From Salinimonas lutimaris (GTDB taxonomy: Bacteria; Pseudomonadota; Gammaproteobacteria; Enterobacterales; Alteromonadaceae), in contig NZ_CP036536.1 of NCBI RefSeq assembly GCF_005222225.1, positions 3,620,001 through 3,684,000 on the forward strand: 64,000 nt of DNA. The letters are read 5' to 3'. The notes beneath the pieces are model-generated. The model made no database searches. It saw only the letters and a list, made by a program, of their open reading frames with translations, and had not been told where the DNA came from. Below, in pieces: positions 41,589-50,448 of this stretch. The translations under genes were made by a program, and so were the position numbers. The number at the start of each line of letters is the position of its first letter. Position 1 is the first letter of the stretch.

Positions 41589-41640
41589 TAGGTCGTGTAA
41601 GCCAATACCGCCCTCCTGCACTAGCAGAAATCTCAAAATA

Positions 41641-41764
41641 CCGGTCATCCCTGCGAAAGCAGGGATCTCGTCAACAGGCAGGCTGAGGCAAAACAACTAC
41701 TGAACAAGGTTAGCCATGTTCCTAAGGAGATCCCGGATATCGCTGCGCGATTCCGGGACGACGG
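41641..41764. repeat. BIME-like element 4
   Basis: Left REP 41641-41670 (stem ATCCCTGC/GCAGGGAT like element 1), right REP 41724-41764. The loop between carries a diverged version of the other BIME loops. Confidence 0.78.
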
Positions 41765-42159
41765 TGGACGTATAGCCAATCCCCCACTCATTGCTCCAGG
41801 TTTAAGTGAATCCGAATACATTATTTCTTCAATCAACCATCAAAACCTGATGCTTACACCGTGCTGACTAACAAAGAAAAGTGCCGCTCTTCATCCCCTT
41901 TAGCTCAAGTGAGATGAATGAACAGATAAGCAATATCAAATCTCATCACGGATGATGAGATAAGGACAACAGGGACAGGGATGTCCCTTTTGGCCTGGTT
42001 GGTATTGCCTGTTCAGGCAACTCACTGTTTTGAGCGCCAGGGGAAGCGCGGGAGCCCAGAGGGGAATCGCCATTCCCCTCTGGTTGCTGCCGGTCAACAC
42101 CAGCAAAAGGTGATACTTCTGGTAAATCAGAACCCCTTAACAAGGGCCGTCACGTTCCC
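41765..42159. repeat. Hairpin-rich 395-bp repeat, copy 3
   Basis: Nearly identical to copy 2. Hairpin arm ACCAGCA replaces ACCGGCA, again without a compensating change. Confidence 0.8.
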
Positions 42160-42200
42160 AAGGAGATCCCGGATATCGCTACGCGATTCCGGGACGACGG
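42160..42200. repeat. Single REP between units 3 and 4
   Basis: Plus-strand REP with AAGGAG head and one loop change (GCTACGCG). Here no BIME separates the two long units, so their spacing is 436 bases. Confidence 0.75.
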
Positions 42201-42595
42201 TGGACGTATAGCTAATCCCCCACTCATTGCTCCAGGTTTAAGTGAATCCGAATACATCATTTCTTCAATCAACCATCAAGGCCTGATGCTTACACCGTGT
42301 TAACTAACAATGAAAAGTACCGCTTTTTATCCCCTTAAGCTCAAGTGAGTTGAATGAACAGATAAGCAATACCAAATCTCATCACGGATGATGAGATAAG
42401 GACAACAGGGACAGGGATGTCCCTTTTGGCCTGATTGGTATTGCCTGTTCAGGCAACTCGCTGTTTTGAGCGCCAGGGGAAGCGCGGGAGTCCAGAGGGG
42501 AATCGCCATTCCCCTCTGGTTGCTGCCGGTCAACACCGGCAAAAGGTGGTACTTCTGGTAAATCTGACCCCCTTTAACAAGGGCCGTCATTATCC
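42201..42595. repeat. Hairpin-rich 395-bp repeat, copy 4
   Basis: All main hairpins are retained. A few scattered changes distinguish it (GATTGG, CTCGCTG, GGTGGTAC). It is followed by an eroded REP beginning AAGGAGTTCTCAGGG at about 42596. Confidence 0.8.
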
Positions 42596-42738
42596 TAAGG
42601 AGTTCTCAGGGTTGCACTGCGTGCCCCAACGTCAACGGCAACAGAAAAGATAAGCAGCTATAGACGCACAAAGCAGATTTGCTGGCTATTTTACCACCAC
42701 CCTGCTACTTTGGGCCTTAATAAAAGTGGAGCAGTGAC

Positions 42739-43017
42739 ATGAAAATACTGACAGGGATAGTGATGCTTGTGGCAGGTTTGCAGGGCTGTACTATTGTCGG
42801 CTCAGTACTTGACAGCAAGCTTGGTATTGAGCGTAGTCGGGCGCAATCTGCCACTTTATCAGATGCGGGTGGCTACCTCGACTCTGCGTTGTTCAAAGAG
42901 CTGCAGGAGGAGTCATCCGGCGGATGCTCAACACTAAGTGGAACCGAGCAAACAGCGTGTTATCAGCAAGCCAGTACGCTAAGCGACAAAATAAAAAAGC
43001 ACCGGCAGCAGCGCTGA
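42739..43017 (+). CDS. Small lipoprotein of unknown function
   Basis: A 92-residue protein with a lipoprotein signal peptide and lipobox LQGC (Cys17). The mature part is polar, with two more Cys near residues 64 and 75 (GGCSTLSGTEQTACYQQ) that could form a disulfide, and a basic C-terminus (KIKKHRQQR). GGAG lies seven bases before the ATG. No family recognised. It is the first gene after the repeat array and may be co-transcribed with the next lipoprotein gene. Confidence 0.7.
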   Translation: MKILTGIVMLVAGLQGCTIVGSVLDSKLGIERSRAQSATLSDAGGYLDSALFKELQEESSGGCSTLSGTEQTACYQQASTLSDKIKKHRQQR

Positions 43018-43071
43018 TACTCCCACTGCAAGACCACTGAAAAGATTTAACTAACTCAACTGTGTAGCATA

Positions 43072-43500
43072 ATGAAAATAGCGTTTTTTTTGCTTCTCTT
43101 AACCCTGACCGGATGCGCCTCGTTACCTGCGATGCAGCCTCACTCCAACACCTCTCAACTGGTGTCTGCAGTCAAACAAGCCCCGCGTGGGGTTCCCGGC
43201 GAATTTACCTTACAGATTAAAGCCTCCACGCTGCGCCGGGATACTGTCTATCTGACTACCGATGCAAATCTGCACAGCCCCACTGCTATCACTCTTGTGG
43301 TAGCACCGGACGTCGCCACTGAGCTCACCCAACAGTTTGGTATGCCGCCGCAACAGTATCTGCTGGAAAAGTCTGTTCAGGTCCGTGGGGTAGCCAAGCG
43401 GCGCAAGGTCGCCATGGTAGAAAACGGGCAGCCAACCAATAAATATTATCAGCAAACCCAGATCCGAATTGCCACCCTACAACAGCTCACCGTGCTTTAA
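43072..43500 (+). CDS. Putative lipoprotein
   Basis: A 142-residue protein with lipobox LTGC (Cys15). The mature region is predicted beta-rich and contains VQVRGVAKRRKVAMVENGQPTNKYYQQTQIRI, reminiscent of small OB-fold-like domains in exported proteins; no named family is assigned. No clear ribosome site is seen. It lies 54 bases after the other lipoprotein gene and ends four bases into the convergent DUF2855 gene's stop region. Confidence 0.65.
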   Translation: MKIAFFLLLLTLTGCASLPAMQPHSNTSQLVSAVKQAPRGVPGEFTLQIKASTLRRDTVYLTTDANLHSPTAITLVVAPDVATELTQQFGMPPQQYLLEKSVQVRGVAKRRKVAMVENGQPTNKYYQQTQIRIATLQQLTVL

Positions 43501-44615
43501 ACGGTGAGCGTCAGCAAATTAATCTGCCGGTTATTCAGGGTATTAGTTAAACCTTGCTGATACAGTGCCACTGCCGCATCCAACCCGTTATAGTGAACTA
43601 CATCTATCTGGGGCTGTATGTGTTTGATAAAGCTGTTCCAGGCTTGCGCGTATTGTAGGTTAAACTGCTCCCGGCCCCATTCTTCCATGCGCTTTTTAAC
43701 CTGATGCGGGGCAAAAAACAGCTGGCCTTTGAGCTTACCATCCGGTTTGTTTTGTTGTGATTTTACATCAGTTGCGCCGATAAACAGCGTCTGCTGTAGT
43801 GCATCGCCAAGGTCATTCTGCAAATCAAGTAATAAGCGCTTGTTGCCGGCAAAATCCAGTATCCAGGTGCTTGTGCGCTCCAGGCAAGCCAGTTCGTCAT
43901 ACACCACAACCTTGTCGTAACAGCCCAGCGACTCTGTAAATGCTTTATTTGCCTGACTGGTCAGGCCGATAACCTGATAATCGCTGTGACGGCTGGCTTG
44001 ATGCTGCTTTAGCAGAAATGCACAACCATAGGCGGTTTTGCTTGAAGCACTGGTCAGTACCACCTGCGACATCCGGCCTTCATCACCTACAAAATCATCA
44101 AGGACAAACGAAGTCATGAAAAGGGGGCGGTAATTTGCCAGCCAGGCTTCCATACCATCAACATGCGCCGGGTCGGTTTTGCACCGCAGATACTGATCGT
44201 AAACCGGTGAATTGCTCTGGCGCTGTGGATGGGCATCCATAAAACCAAATGTATTGGGTTTGTCGACCACGGCCGTCAGGTAACCGGCCATCGGGTAGTA
44301 CCCGTAAAAACGCTCGCCTACCTGAACTTGCTCACAGTTTGACGCGACCACGCTGGCAAATCCCCACATCGGCACAATTCCCCACTGCTCATCCGCCGGG
44401 AAAAAGCCCCAGTATCCCATTTTCTGGCCCGTCAGGGCATAGCTGATGTTGTTAGCAGAAAAGCCCACCTGCTCCACCTGCAACACCACTTCATTTTCAC
44501 TGAGTGTATTGAGTGATAACGGTTTTTCTTCAATTTTTGTCTGTGTGATATCCGCCTGATTAATCCATACCTGCCGGTTAATACGCTGGCTGTCTGACGA
44601 TGCTGCTCTGGACAT
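43497..44615 (-). CDS. DUF2855 family protein
   Basis: A 372-residue protein of the DUF2855 family, distantly related to medium-chain dehydrogenase/reductases. The segment VGFSANNISYALTGQKMGYWGFFPADEQWGIVPMWGFA near the N-terminus is diagnostic. A Rossmann-like part follows (VVLTSASSKTAYGCAFLL), with no classical GxGxxG. I take the ATG at 44615 after GGAGG; a longer reading adds 21 residues. Reaction unknown. Confidence 0.82.
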   Translation of the reverse strand: MSRAASSDSQRINRQVWINQADITQTKIEEKPLSLNTLSENEVVLQVEQVGFSANNISYALTGQKMGYWGFFPADEQWGIVPMWGFASVVASNCEQVQVGERFYGYYPMAGYLTAVVDKPNTFGFMDAHPQRQSNSPVYDQYLRCKTDPAHVDGMEAWLANYRPLFMTSFVLDDFVGDEGRMSQVVLTSASSKTAYGCAFLLKQHQASRHSDYQVIGLTSQANKAFTESLGCYDKVVVYDELACLERTSTWILDFAGNKRLLLDLQNDLGDALQQTLFIGATDVKSQQNKPDGKLKGQLFFAPHQVKKRMEEWGREQFNLQYAQAWNSFIKHIQPQIDVVHYNGLDAAVALYQQGLTNTLNNRQINLLTLTV

Positions 44616-44783
44616 TGTGACCTCCTGACTAAGATAATGTCGGTCAAATAATGTCCAGACCACAGCGGCCCTGACCAATCATTCTTTTGAATAGCTGGCG
44701 ATAAATGCGATCACTGGTTACTTTTTGATTAGTGGCAGTATTTATCTTACAGTAGAATTTTCATACGGATGGTGAGAGAAAAT

Positions 44784-44993
44784 ATGAATCTGCTTCAGTT
44801 ACTCGGTTTACTGGTCGGCGTGTCAGTACTGCTGCCAATGTCGTTAATTGGCTTTTCTTCCCGGGTCAGCGGCTGGGCCAAAGCCGGCTGGGTTATGGTA
44901 ACCATGCTGCTTTCATGGCTGGGTTTTGCCCTGTTTTTACTGATGACCGGCTACCGTCAGGCCAGCCATGACGATCACAAGCACTCATCATGA
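44784..44993 (+). CDS. Small membrane protein
   Basis: A 69-residue protein with two predicted transmembrane helices (~3-24 and ~35-57) and a His/Asp-rich tail (SHDDHKHSS). The ATG at 44784 has GAGAG upstream. Its stop overlaps the start of the DJ-1/PfpI gene (ATGA), so the pair is coupled. Function unknown. Confidence 0.65.
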   Translation: MNLLQLLGLLVGVSVLLPMSLIGFSSRVSGWAKAGWVMVTMLLSWLGFALFLLMTGYRQASHDDHKHSS

Positions 44994-45571
44994 ATATTGG
45001 TATTTATATTTACCCTGAGGCCGAGGTTCTGGACTTTGCCGGCCCGTTTGAAGTGTTCAGTACAGCCCGGCGGCTGGCCTGCCCTGACTGGCAGGTGTAT
45101 CTGATAGCCCAACAGCTGATGTCGGTATCTGCCAGAGGCAATTTTCCGGTTGTACCTCATTTTGATATTCACTCTCATCCGGCACTTGATGTACTGATTG
45201 TGGCGGGTGGCGTACACACCGATGAAATGTATAACCCTGAGGTGCTGGCCTGGCTGAAAGCGCAAAACAATCAGGTGCCGTTAATGGCAGCGGTATGTAC
45301 CGGCGTATTTATTCTGGCCAGCGCCGGCCTGCTGACCAACCAGCAGGTCACCACCCACTGGCAGGATACTGCTGAACTGGCCAGTTTATTTCCGGCCCTG
45401 CAGGTTAAACAGCATGTTCGCTGGATCACCGATGGTAAGGTTACTACCTCGGGAGGCATCTCGGCCGGTATTGATATGAGCCTGCAGCTGGTTTCTCATC
45501 TTACCAGTATTGAAACAGCACGACAGATCGCCCGACAGATGGAATACCAGTGGGTTGAGCAGGCTGATTAG
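44990..45571 (+). CDS. DJ-1/PfpI family protein
   Basis: A 193-residue class I glutamine amidotransferase-like protein. The N-terminus IGIYIYPEAEVLDFAGPFEVF and the nucleophile elbow AAVCTGVFILASAGLL (Cys103) match the branch that includes isonitrile hydratase and the N-terminal domain of AraC-like GlxA regulators. The following TSGGISAGIDMSL is also typical. No DNA-binding domain is present, so it is a stand-alone enzyme or sensor. Substrate unknown. Confidence 0.83.
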   Translation: MNIGIYIYPEAEVLDFAGPFEVFSTARRLACPDWQVYLIAQQLMSVSARGNFPVVPHFDIHSHPALDVLIVAGGVHTDEMYNPEVLAWLKAQNNQVPLMAAVCTGVFILASAGLLTNQQVTTHWQDTAELASLFPALQVKQHVRWITDGKVTTSGGISAGIDMSLQLVSHLTSIETARQIARQMEYQWVEQAD

Positions 45572-45681
45572 CGCAATCACCATGAGCCTGTCTTATCCTG
45601 TTGTTTTGCTAACTTTTTGTGGTGTTACCACCAGCACTATCTACATTTCTGCTGCAACGTATTACGACTGATATCTTTGAA

Positions 45682-45710
45682 CCGTCATATTCCATTAACC
45701 TAACCGTCAA
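45682..45710 (+). promoter_or_regulatory. Weak Pho-box-like repeat upstream of the TonB-dependent receptor
   Basis: CCGTCAT at 45682-45688 and CCGTCAA at 45704-45710 are 22 bases apart, twice the 11-base period of PhoB sites (CTGTCAT repeats); the middle position (CATTAAC) is poor. Interest comes from the two phosphatase genes downstream. Only suggestive. Confidence 0.3.
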
Positions 45711-45790
45711 AAAAAGTGACTCGTAGCGTCATCTTTGCCTCCCATACTCTGCCGCGTTTTCAAAATCACATAAAAAACCGGAACACACAT

Positions 45791-48121
45791 ATGACGCACA
45801 TCAATAAACTCAACATGCTTACCGCTGCGGTTGCTGTAGCGCTGAGTCAGCAGGCGGTGGCCAGTACCGCGCCCGCCAGTGAACAAACCATTGAAGAAGT
45901 GACTGTGGTTGGGCGCAGTGTTTCTTATGCTAACAACGCGGTAAGTTCAGAAATGGTCCAGCAGCAAAGCGCTATGACCAGCGCGCTGTCAGTGATTGAT
46001 AACCTGCCTGGCGTGATGATCAACGAAGGGGATACCTTTGGCTCTGATGACTGGTCTACTACCGTGTCAATTCGTGGTTTTCAGCTTAGTCTGGATGAGC
46101 AGCAAATTGGTATTACCATTGATGGTATTGCTAACGGCAACTCCAACTACGGCGGCGGCTCCAAAGCTAACCGGTATATTGATACAGAAAACCTGGGCAC
46201 GGTGGAAGTGTCTCAGGGTACGGCCGATGTGGCCTCTCGTTCCAACGAGGCGCTGGGTGGTACGCTTAATTTCACCACCATGGATCCGGGTAGCGATGAG
46301 CGCCTGACATTCAGCATTACTCAGGGTGATTTTGAAGCACAGAAGTATTTTGTACGTTATGAAACCGGTGAAATTGCTCCGGAAACCTATGCCTGGATTA
46401 GCGCATCCACATCCAGTAACACAGACTGGATTCAAGAAGTGGCAGACAATGAGCACGATCATCTGGCGGCCAAGGTTATCAGTCGTATCGGCAAGCTGGA
46501 TTTGACAGCATACGCCTCTTACGACGATGCTGTTGAAGCCAATTATCAGCGGGTCAGCCTGGAACAGTTTGAGCAGGATCCCACCTGGGACCGCCTGATT
46601 GGTCAGGTCACCGATGTGCCTTATATTAATCAGGTATATCGTAACGGCTGGCAAACACACCGCGAAAATACCTTTGCCTATTTACAGGGTGAGTACGCTC
46701 TGGACAATCTGGACCTGTCTGCCAATGTGTATTACCACCACAATGAGGGGAATGGCGATTGGGTGCCTCCGTATGTAGTGGATGTTAACGACGATGGCAG
46801 CAGCCCGAATACAGAGCTGCAATCTGGTACAACCTATTATGGGGGCGAAGCACTGGGGCGTCTGTACTATGTTGATGCCCAGGGCAACGCCCTGACACCC
46901 CAGGCCGGTTGTGAATCCAGCCTGACATTCCCTTACGGTGGCGCCGGCGCTGAGTATGACCCAGCCTGTTATGCCAACGGAGCAGTACCGGTCGCCTCTT
47001 ATCGCCATACTCACTATGGTAAGGATCGGGTGGGCATTAATGCTGATTTTTCCTGGTACACCCAAATTGGTGAGTTCGACAATACCCTGCGAGGTGGTTT
47101 CTGGTACGAAGATTACGAGCGTGAGGAATACCGTGACTGGCATCGCCAGATTGAACCACGGGTATCGGCTAACTTCGACAATTCGCCTTACTGGGTGCAG
47201 TACAGCCGTGAATTTACGGTTGATACCACGATGTTCTATCTGGAAGATGAAATTGACCTGGGTATGGCGCGTCTGCGAGTGGGCGCCAAAAAATTCCTGG
47301 TCGATCTGGAAGCCCGGGATGTTTTTGGTGAGCGCGATACTGTTAGTGTTGATTCAGACTCTGACACGCTGTTAAGTGCCGGTATTGTGGTGCCGCTGTT
47401 TGAGAATCTGGAAGTCTTTGCCGGTTATGCAGAAAACTTCGCAGCCATTAAAGACACCGTGCTGGAACGGGATGCATCTGCTCTTGAAAGTGTTGAGCCG
47501 GAAACAGCCGACAATATTGATGTGGGCCTGCGCTACAGCTCAAGCTTGTTTTCGGCCAGTATCACCTACTACGACATTACCTTTGATAACCGCCTGACCT
47601 TTATTGCTCCGGACTCGCCTGACGGCATCGATTTTCTGATTGGTACCAGCGGTCAGTTCGTCAACGTGGGCGGTATTGAGTCTGATGGTATTGAAGCGTC
47701 GGCGACCTGGTATGTAAACAGCAACTGGAGTCTGTACGGCTCCTACACATACAACGATTCAACCTATACCGGTGACCTGGACAGCTTCCCGAATGGCAAT
47801 ACCGTATTTGGCTCAGCCGAAGACCTGTTTGTACTGAGCGCCAACTGGGCCAAAGACAACTACTTTGCCGGACTGTCAGGTAAGTATGTGGGCGAACGCT
47901 TTATGGACGCACTGAATACCCAGCGGGTTGATGCCTATACCGCTGTTGATTTTTATGCCGGTGTCGCCTTACAGGCTCCTTTTGACGGAGTACAGGATTT
48001 AGAACTGCGCCTGACCATCAACAACCTGACCGATGAAAGCTATATCGGCGGGATTGCCGGTCAGTCTGGCTGGATAGGCGCACCGCGCACTGCTGCTGCC
48101 AACCTGAAATTCTCATTCTAA
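45791..48121 (+). CDS. TonB-dependent receptor, possibly for a phosphorylated substrate
   Basis: Outer-membrane receptor of 776 residues from the ATG at 45791, with signal peptide MTHINKLNMLTAAVAVALS (cleavage near AVA). The TonB box region is EEVTVVG; the plug has IRGFQLSLDEQQIGITIDGI and ALGGTLNFTT; the barrel ends in a C-terminal Phe (LKFSF). A GTG 25 codons upstream gives a poorer N-terminus. Downstream lie two exported phosphatase-like genes, so it may import the released ligand or the intact organophosphate. Substrate is inferred from context only. Confidence 0.87.
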   Translation: MTHINKLNMLTAAVAVALSQQAVASTAPASEQTIEEVTVVGRSVSYANNAVSSEMVQQQSAMTSALSVIDNLPGVMINEGDTFGSDDWSTTVSIRGFQLSLDEQQIGITIDGIANGNSNYGGGSKANRYIDTENLGTVEVSQGTADVASRSNEALGGTLNFTTMDPGSDERLTFSITQGDFEAQKYFVRYETGEIAPETYAWISASTSSNTDWIQEVADNEHDHLAAKVISRIGKLDLTAYASYDDAVEANYQRVSLEQFEQDPTWDRLIGQVTDVPYINQVYRNGWQTHRENTFAYLQGEYALDNLDLSANVYYHHNEGNGDWVPPYVVDVNDDGSSPNTELQSGTTYYGGEALGRLYYVDAQGNALTPQAGCESSLTFPYGGAGAEYDPACYANGAVPVASYRHTHYGKDRVGINADFSWYTQIGEFDNTLRGGFWYEDYEREEYRDWHRQIEPRVSANFDNSPYWVQYSREFTVDTTMFYLEDEIDLGMARLRVGAKKFLVDLEARDVFGERDTVSVDSDSDTLLSAGIVVPLFENLEVFAGYAENFAAIKDTVLERDASALESVEPETADNIDVGLRYSSSLFSASITYYDITFDNRLTFIAPDSPDGIDFLIGTSGQFVNVGGIESDGIEASATWYVNSNWSLYGSYTYNDSTYTGDLDSFPNGNTVFGSAEDLFVLSANWAKDNYFAGLSGKYVGERFMDALNTQRVDAYTAVDFYAGVALQAPFDGVQDLELRLTINNLTDESYIGGIAGQSGWIGAPRTAAANLKFSF

Positions 48122-48140
48122 TCATCCTGCTTTGATGACA

Positions 48141-48170
48141 AAAAGCAGCCTCACGGCTGCTTTTTTTATA
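48141..48170 (+). terminator. Terminator after the TonB-dependent receptor
   Basis: Stem AAAAGCAGCC / GGCTGCTTTT with loop TCAC and a T7 run. It separates the receptor from the phosphatase genes, which may be reached by read-through or by their own promoter. Confidence 0.8.
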
Positions 48171-48182
48171 AGGTGAATCTTC

Positions 48183-49322
48183 GTGTTACGTGCTTATTTA
48201 TTTATTTTGGGGCTGCTTACACTGCTGCCCCTGCCTGCCTTTAGCGCCAACAATCTGGTCATTGTTACCCTTGACGGGGTTCGCTGGCAGGAAGTGTTTC
48301 GCGGCATCGATGAAAGTCTGATTCAGCCGAACACCGTCAGTCAGCCCGACGCGCTGAAACAGGACTTCACTGGTGCCAGCACCAATGAAAAACGCCGCAA
48401 ACTGATGCCATTTTTATGGCAAACCCTGCAAGCCAGCGGCACCATTATTGGTAATCAGGACAAAGGTTCGGTGATGCAGGTGACAAACCCCTGGTATTTT
48501 TCTTATCCGGGCTACAATGAGCTGATTACCGGTCAGGTTGATAATGCTATCGACAGTAACGATAAAGTGCCCAACCCTAATGTTAGTTTTTTAGAATGGC
48601 TTCAGCCGCAGCCAGGCTTTAACAAGCCATTTGGTGTGTTTGCCAGCTGGGATGTCTTTCCGGCTATTTTTAATCGCGACCGTTCGGGGTTGCATATCAA
48701 TGCCGGCTTTGAGTCTGCCGCCGGCGATTCACCATCTATAGCACTGCTCAATACACTGCAACACCAAATTCCCAGCCCCTGGGATACGGTGCGTCTGGAT
48801 GCGTTCACCCATCACTTTGCCATCAATCACATCAAAACCCACCAGCCCCGCGTCATGTACATCAGCCTGGGCGAAAGCGATGATTTTGCCCACGACGGTA
48901 ATTATGCGCAGTACATACGGGCGATACATCGCGCGGATGCCCGGATTAGCGAGTTGTGGGACACCCTGCAGTCAATGGATGTCTATAAAAACAATACCGC
49001 GCTTATTATTACCACCGACCATGGCCGTGGCAGCACCCTGCAGGACTGGCAGCATCATAGCTCCCGTCAGGCGATTTTAAAAAAATATCCAGAGATGGCT
49101 GAGCAGGCGCCCGATGGCATTGTGGGCTCACAAAACATCTGGCTGGCAGCCGTGGGCGCGGATATCGCCGGCCACGGCGAGCTTAACAATACCGATACCA
49201 CGTATACGCTGTCTCAGGTTGCTGCCACCGCGCTGAAGCTGCTGGGTAAGCAACCTGAGCAGTTTCGTGCCGATATACACCCGCCCATTGAAATATTACT
49301 GACTACCGGAGACAAACCATGA
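48183..49322 (+). CDS. Exported alkaline phosphatase superfamily protein (phosphodiesterase-like)
   Basis: A 379-residue protein with a signal peptide (MLRAYLFILGLLTLLPLPAFS). The alkaline phosphatase superfamily fold is suggested by VIVTLDGVRWQEVF (metal Asp), FSYPGYNELITG (nucleophile region) and LIITTDHGRG (metal Asp-His), with a late HGELNNTDT. Start is a GTG at 48183 with AAGGTGA before it. The stop overlaps the ATG of the PhoD-like gene (ATGA), so the two phosphatases are made together. Probably periplasmic or lipid-face hydrolysis of a phosphoester; substrate unknown. Confidence 0.8.
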   Translation: MLRAYLFILGLLTLLPLPAFSANNLVIVTLDGVRWQEVFRGIDESLIQPNTVSQPDALKQDFTGASTNEKRRKLMPFLWQTLQASGTIIGNQDKGSVMQVTNPWYFSYPGYNELITGQVDNAIDSNDKVPNPNVSFLEWLQPQPGFNKPFGVFASWDVFPAIFNRDRSGLHINAGFESAAGDSPSIALLNTLQHQIPSPWDTVRLDAFTHHFAINHIKTHQPRVMYISLGESDDFAHDGNYAQYIRAIHRADARISELWDTLQSMDVYKNNTALIITTDHGRGSTLQDWQHHSSRQAILKKYPEMAEQAPDGIVGSQNIWLAAVGADIAGHGELNNTDTTYTLSQVAATALKLLGKQPEQFRADIHPPIEILLTTGDKP

Positions 49323-50374
49323 AGCCGATTATCTCTGCCGGTCTGGCACTACTGAGCAGTCTGCTCAGCGCTCAGGCTCTGGCGACTACACCGGATAAAA
49401 TACTGTTTGGCTCCTGCAGTCATCAGGCCAAGCCAATGCCTATTTTACAGGCTATCAATAAAGAACAGGCCGATGTTTTTCTGTTTTTGGGTGACAACAT
49501 CTATGGCGATACCCAGGACATGCACCTGTTGAAACAAAAGTATCAACAACTGGGGGCGCAGCCCGGCTTTAGTCAGCTAATGGGCAGGCACGAGGTCATG
49601 GCCATCTGGGACGACCATGATTTTGGCCAGAATGATGGTGGCGCCGAGTACCCGCAAAAAGAAGCGTCCCGACAGATCATGCTGGACTTTTTTAACACCC
49701 CGGCTGACTCTGCGCGCCGTCAGCGCCCCGATGGTATTTACACCAGCCGCCGGTTTGGTGAGGACGATAAGCGTATTGCGGTCATTATGCCGGATTTACG
49801 CTGGAACCGGCCGCCTATCAATGCTGTCAGTGAACAGGTCTACCAGCAGCAGCGTAAACCTGACCATCAGGGGCCTTATGCGGTGCATGACGACCCACAG
49901 GCCAGTATGCTGGGAGAGGCTCAGTGGCAATGGCTGGAAAGCGAGCTGAAAAAACCAGCCGAAATCAAAATTATTGCCTCGAGTTTGCAGGTGCTGCCCG
50001 AATTTACCGGCTGGGAAGCCTGGGCTAACTATCCTTACGATCGCCAGCGCCTGCTTAATTTTATCAACCAGCATCAGATAAGTGGCGTGATCATGATAAG
50101 TGGCGACACTCATTGGGGTGAAATATCCCGGGTAGATGACAATCTGCCCTATCCGCTGTGGGAAGTCACCAGCTCAGGACTGACCGAGGAGTGGAAACAT
50201 GTCAGTCCGAACCAGCACCGGGTGGGTCAGGCTACCTACCAGGTAAATTATGGCTTTATTAACATTGACTGGGAATCACCGGACCCGGCCATTGTTATTG
50301 GCTTAAAGGATGTAAAAGGACAGCGCGTGACCCAGCAGCAGTTGCATCTAAGTGAGTTGCAGGCAAAGGAATAG
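49319..50374 (+). CDS. PhoD-like alkaline phosphatase
   Basis: A 351-residue exported metallophosphatase with signal peptide (MKPIISAGLALLSSLLSAQALA). It shows the PhoD/metallophosphatase motifs FGSCSHQ, FLFLGDNIYGD, AIWDDHDFGQNDGG, a late ISGDTHWGEIS, and NYGFINIDW. Enzymes of this type hydrolyse phosphomono- and diesters using Fe/Ca. Translationally coupled to the upstream phosphatase-like gene. Confidence 0.87.
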   Translation: MKPIISAGLALLSSLLSAQALATTPDKILFGSCSHQAKPMPILQAINKEQADVFLFLGDNIYGDTQDMHLLKQKYQQLGAQPGFSQLMGRHEVMAIWDDHDFGQNDGGAEYPQKEASRQIMLDFFNTPADSARRQRPDGIYTSRRFGEDDKRIAVIMPDLRWNRPPINAVSEQVYQQQRKPDHQGPYAVHDDPQASMLGEAQWQWLESELKKPAEIKIIASSLQVLPEFTGWEAWANYPYDRQRLLNFINQHQISGVIMISGDTHWGEISRVDDNLPYPLWEVTSSGLTEEWKHVSPNQHRVGQATYQVNYGFINIDWESPDPAIVIGLKDVKGQRVTQQQLHLSELQAKE

Positions 50375-50448
50375 ATTTACTTTCACCGGCGGGATGTCCA
50401 TCATCAACCCTATTATTGAAATAACAGGCCGCCGGTCATTTTGGCTTA

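Larger units (their letters stand above)
40203..42650. repeat. REP/BIME plus 395-bp unit repeat array, gene-free
   Basis: About 2.4 kb between fadA and a lipoprotein gene. Order from left: eroded REP-like pieces (40212-40275), BIME1, 35-base spacer, BIME2, unit 1, single REP, 35-base spacer, BIME3, unit 2, single REP, 52-base spacer, BIME4, unit 3, single REP, unit 4, eroded REP (about 42596-42630). The four long units are each 395-396 bases, so distances between them are 593, 612 and 436 bases depending on the REPs between. Short readings of 60-110 codons occur on both strands of every unit, but they extend into the palindromes and resemble no family I know. I treat the array as non-coding. 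Confidence 0.85.

Noticed and set aside
40203-42650. CRISPR array or integron attC cassettes
   Set aside because: Repeats are unequal in type and size, spacers are not unique short sequences, there are no cas or integrase genes, and no cassette ORFs or attC core sites.
40776-42653. Short ORFs of 60-110 codons on both strands of every repeat unit
   Set aside because: They exist because the DNA is repeated; they run into REP palindromes, end at different points in different copies, overlap on opposite strands, and resemble no family.
45661-45710. Classical PhoB box
   Set aside because: Only the outer repeats resemble CTGTCAT and the middle one does not; kept only as a low-confidence site.
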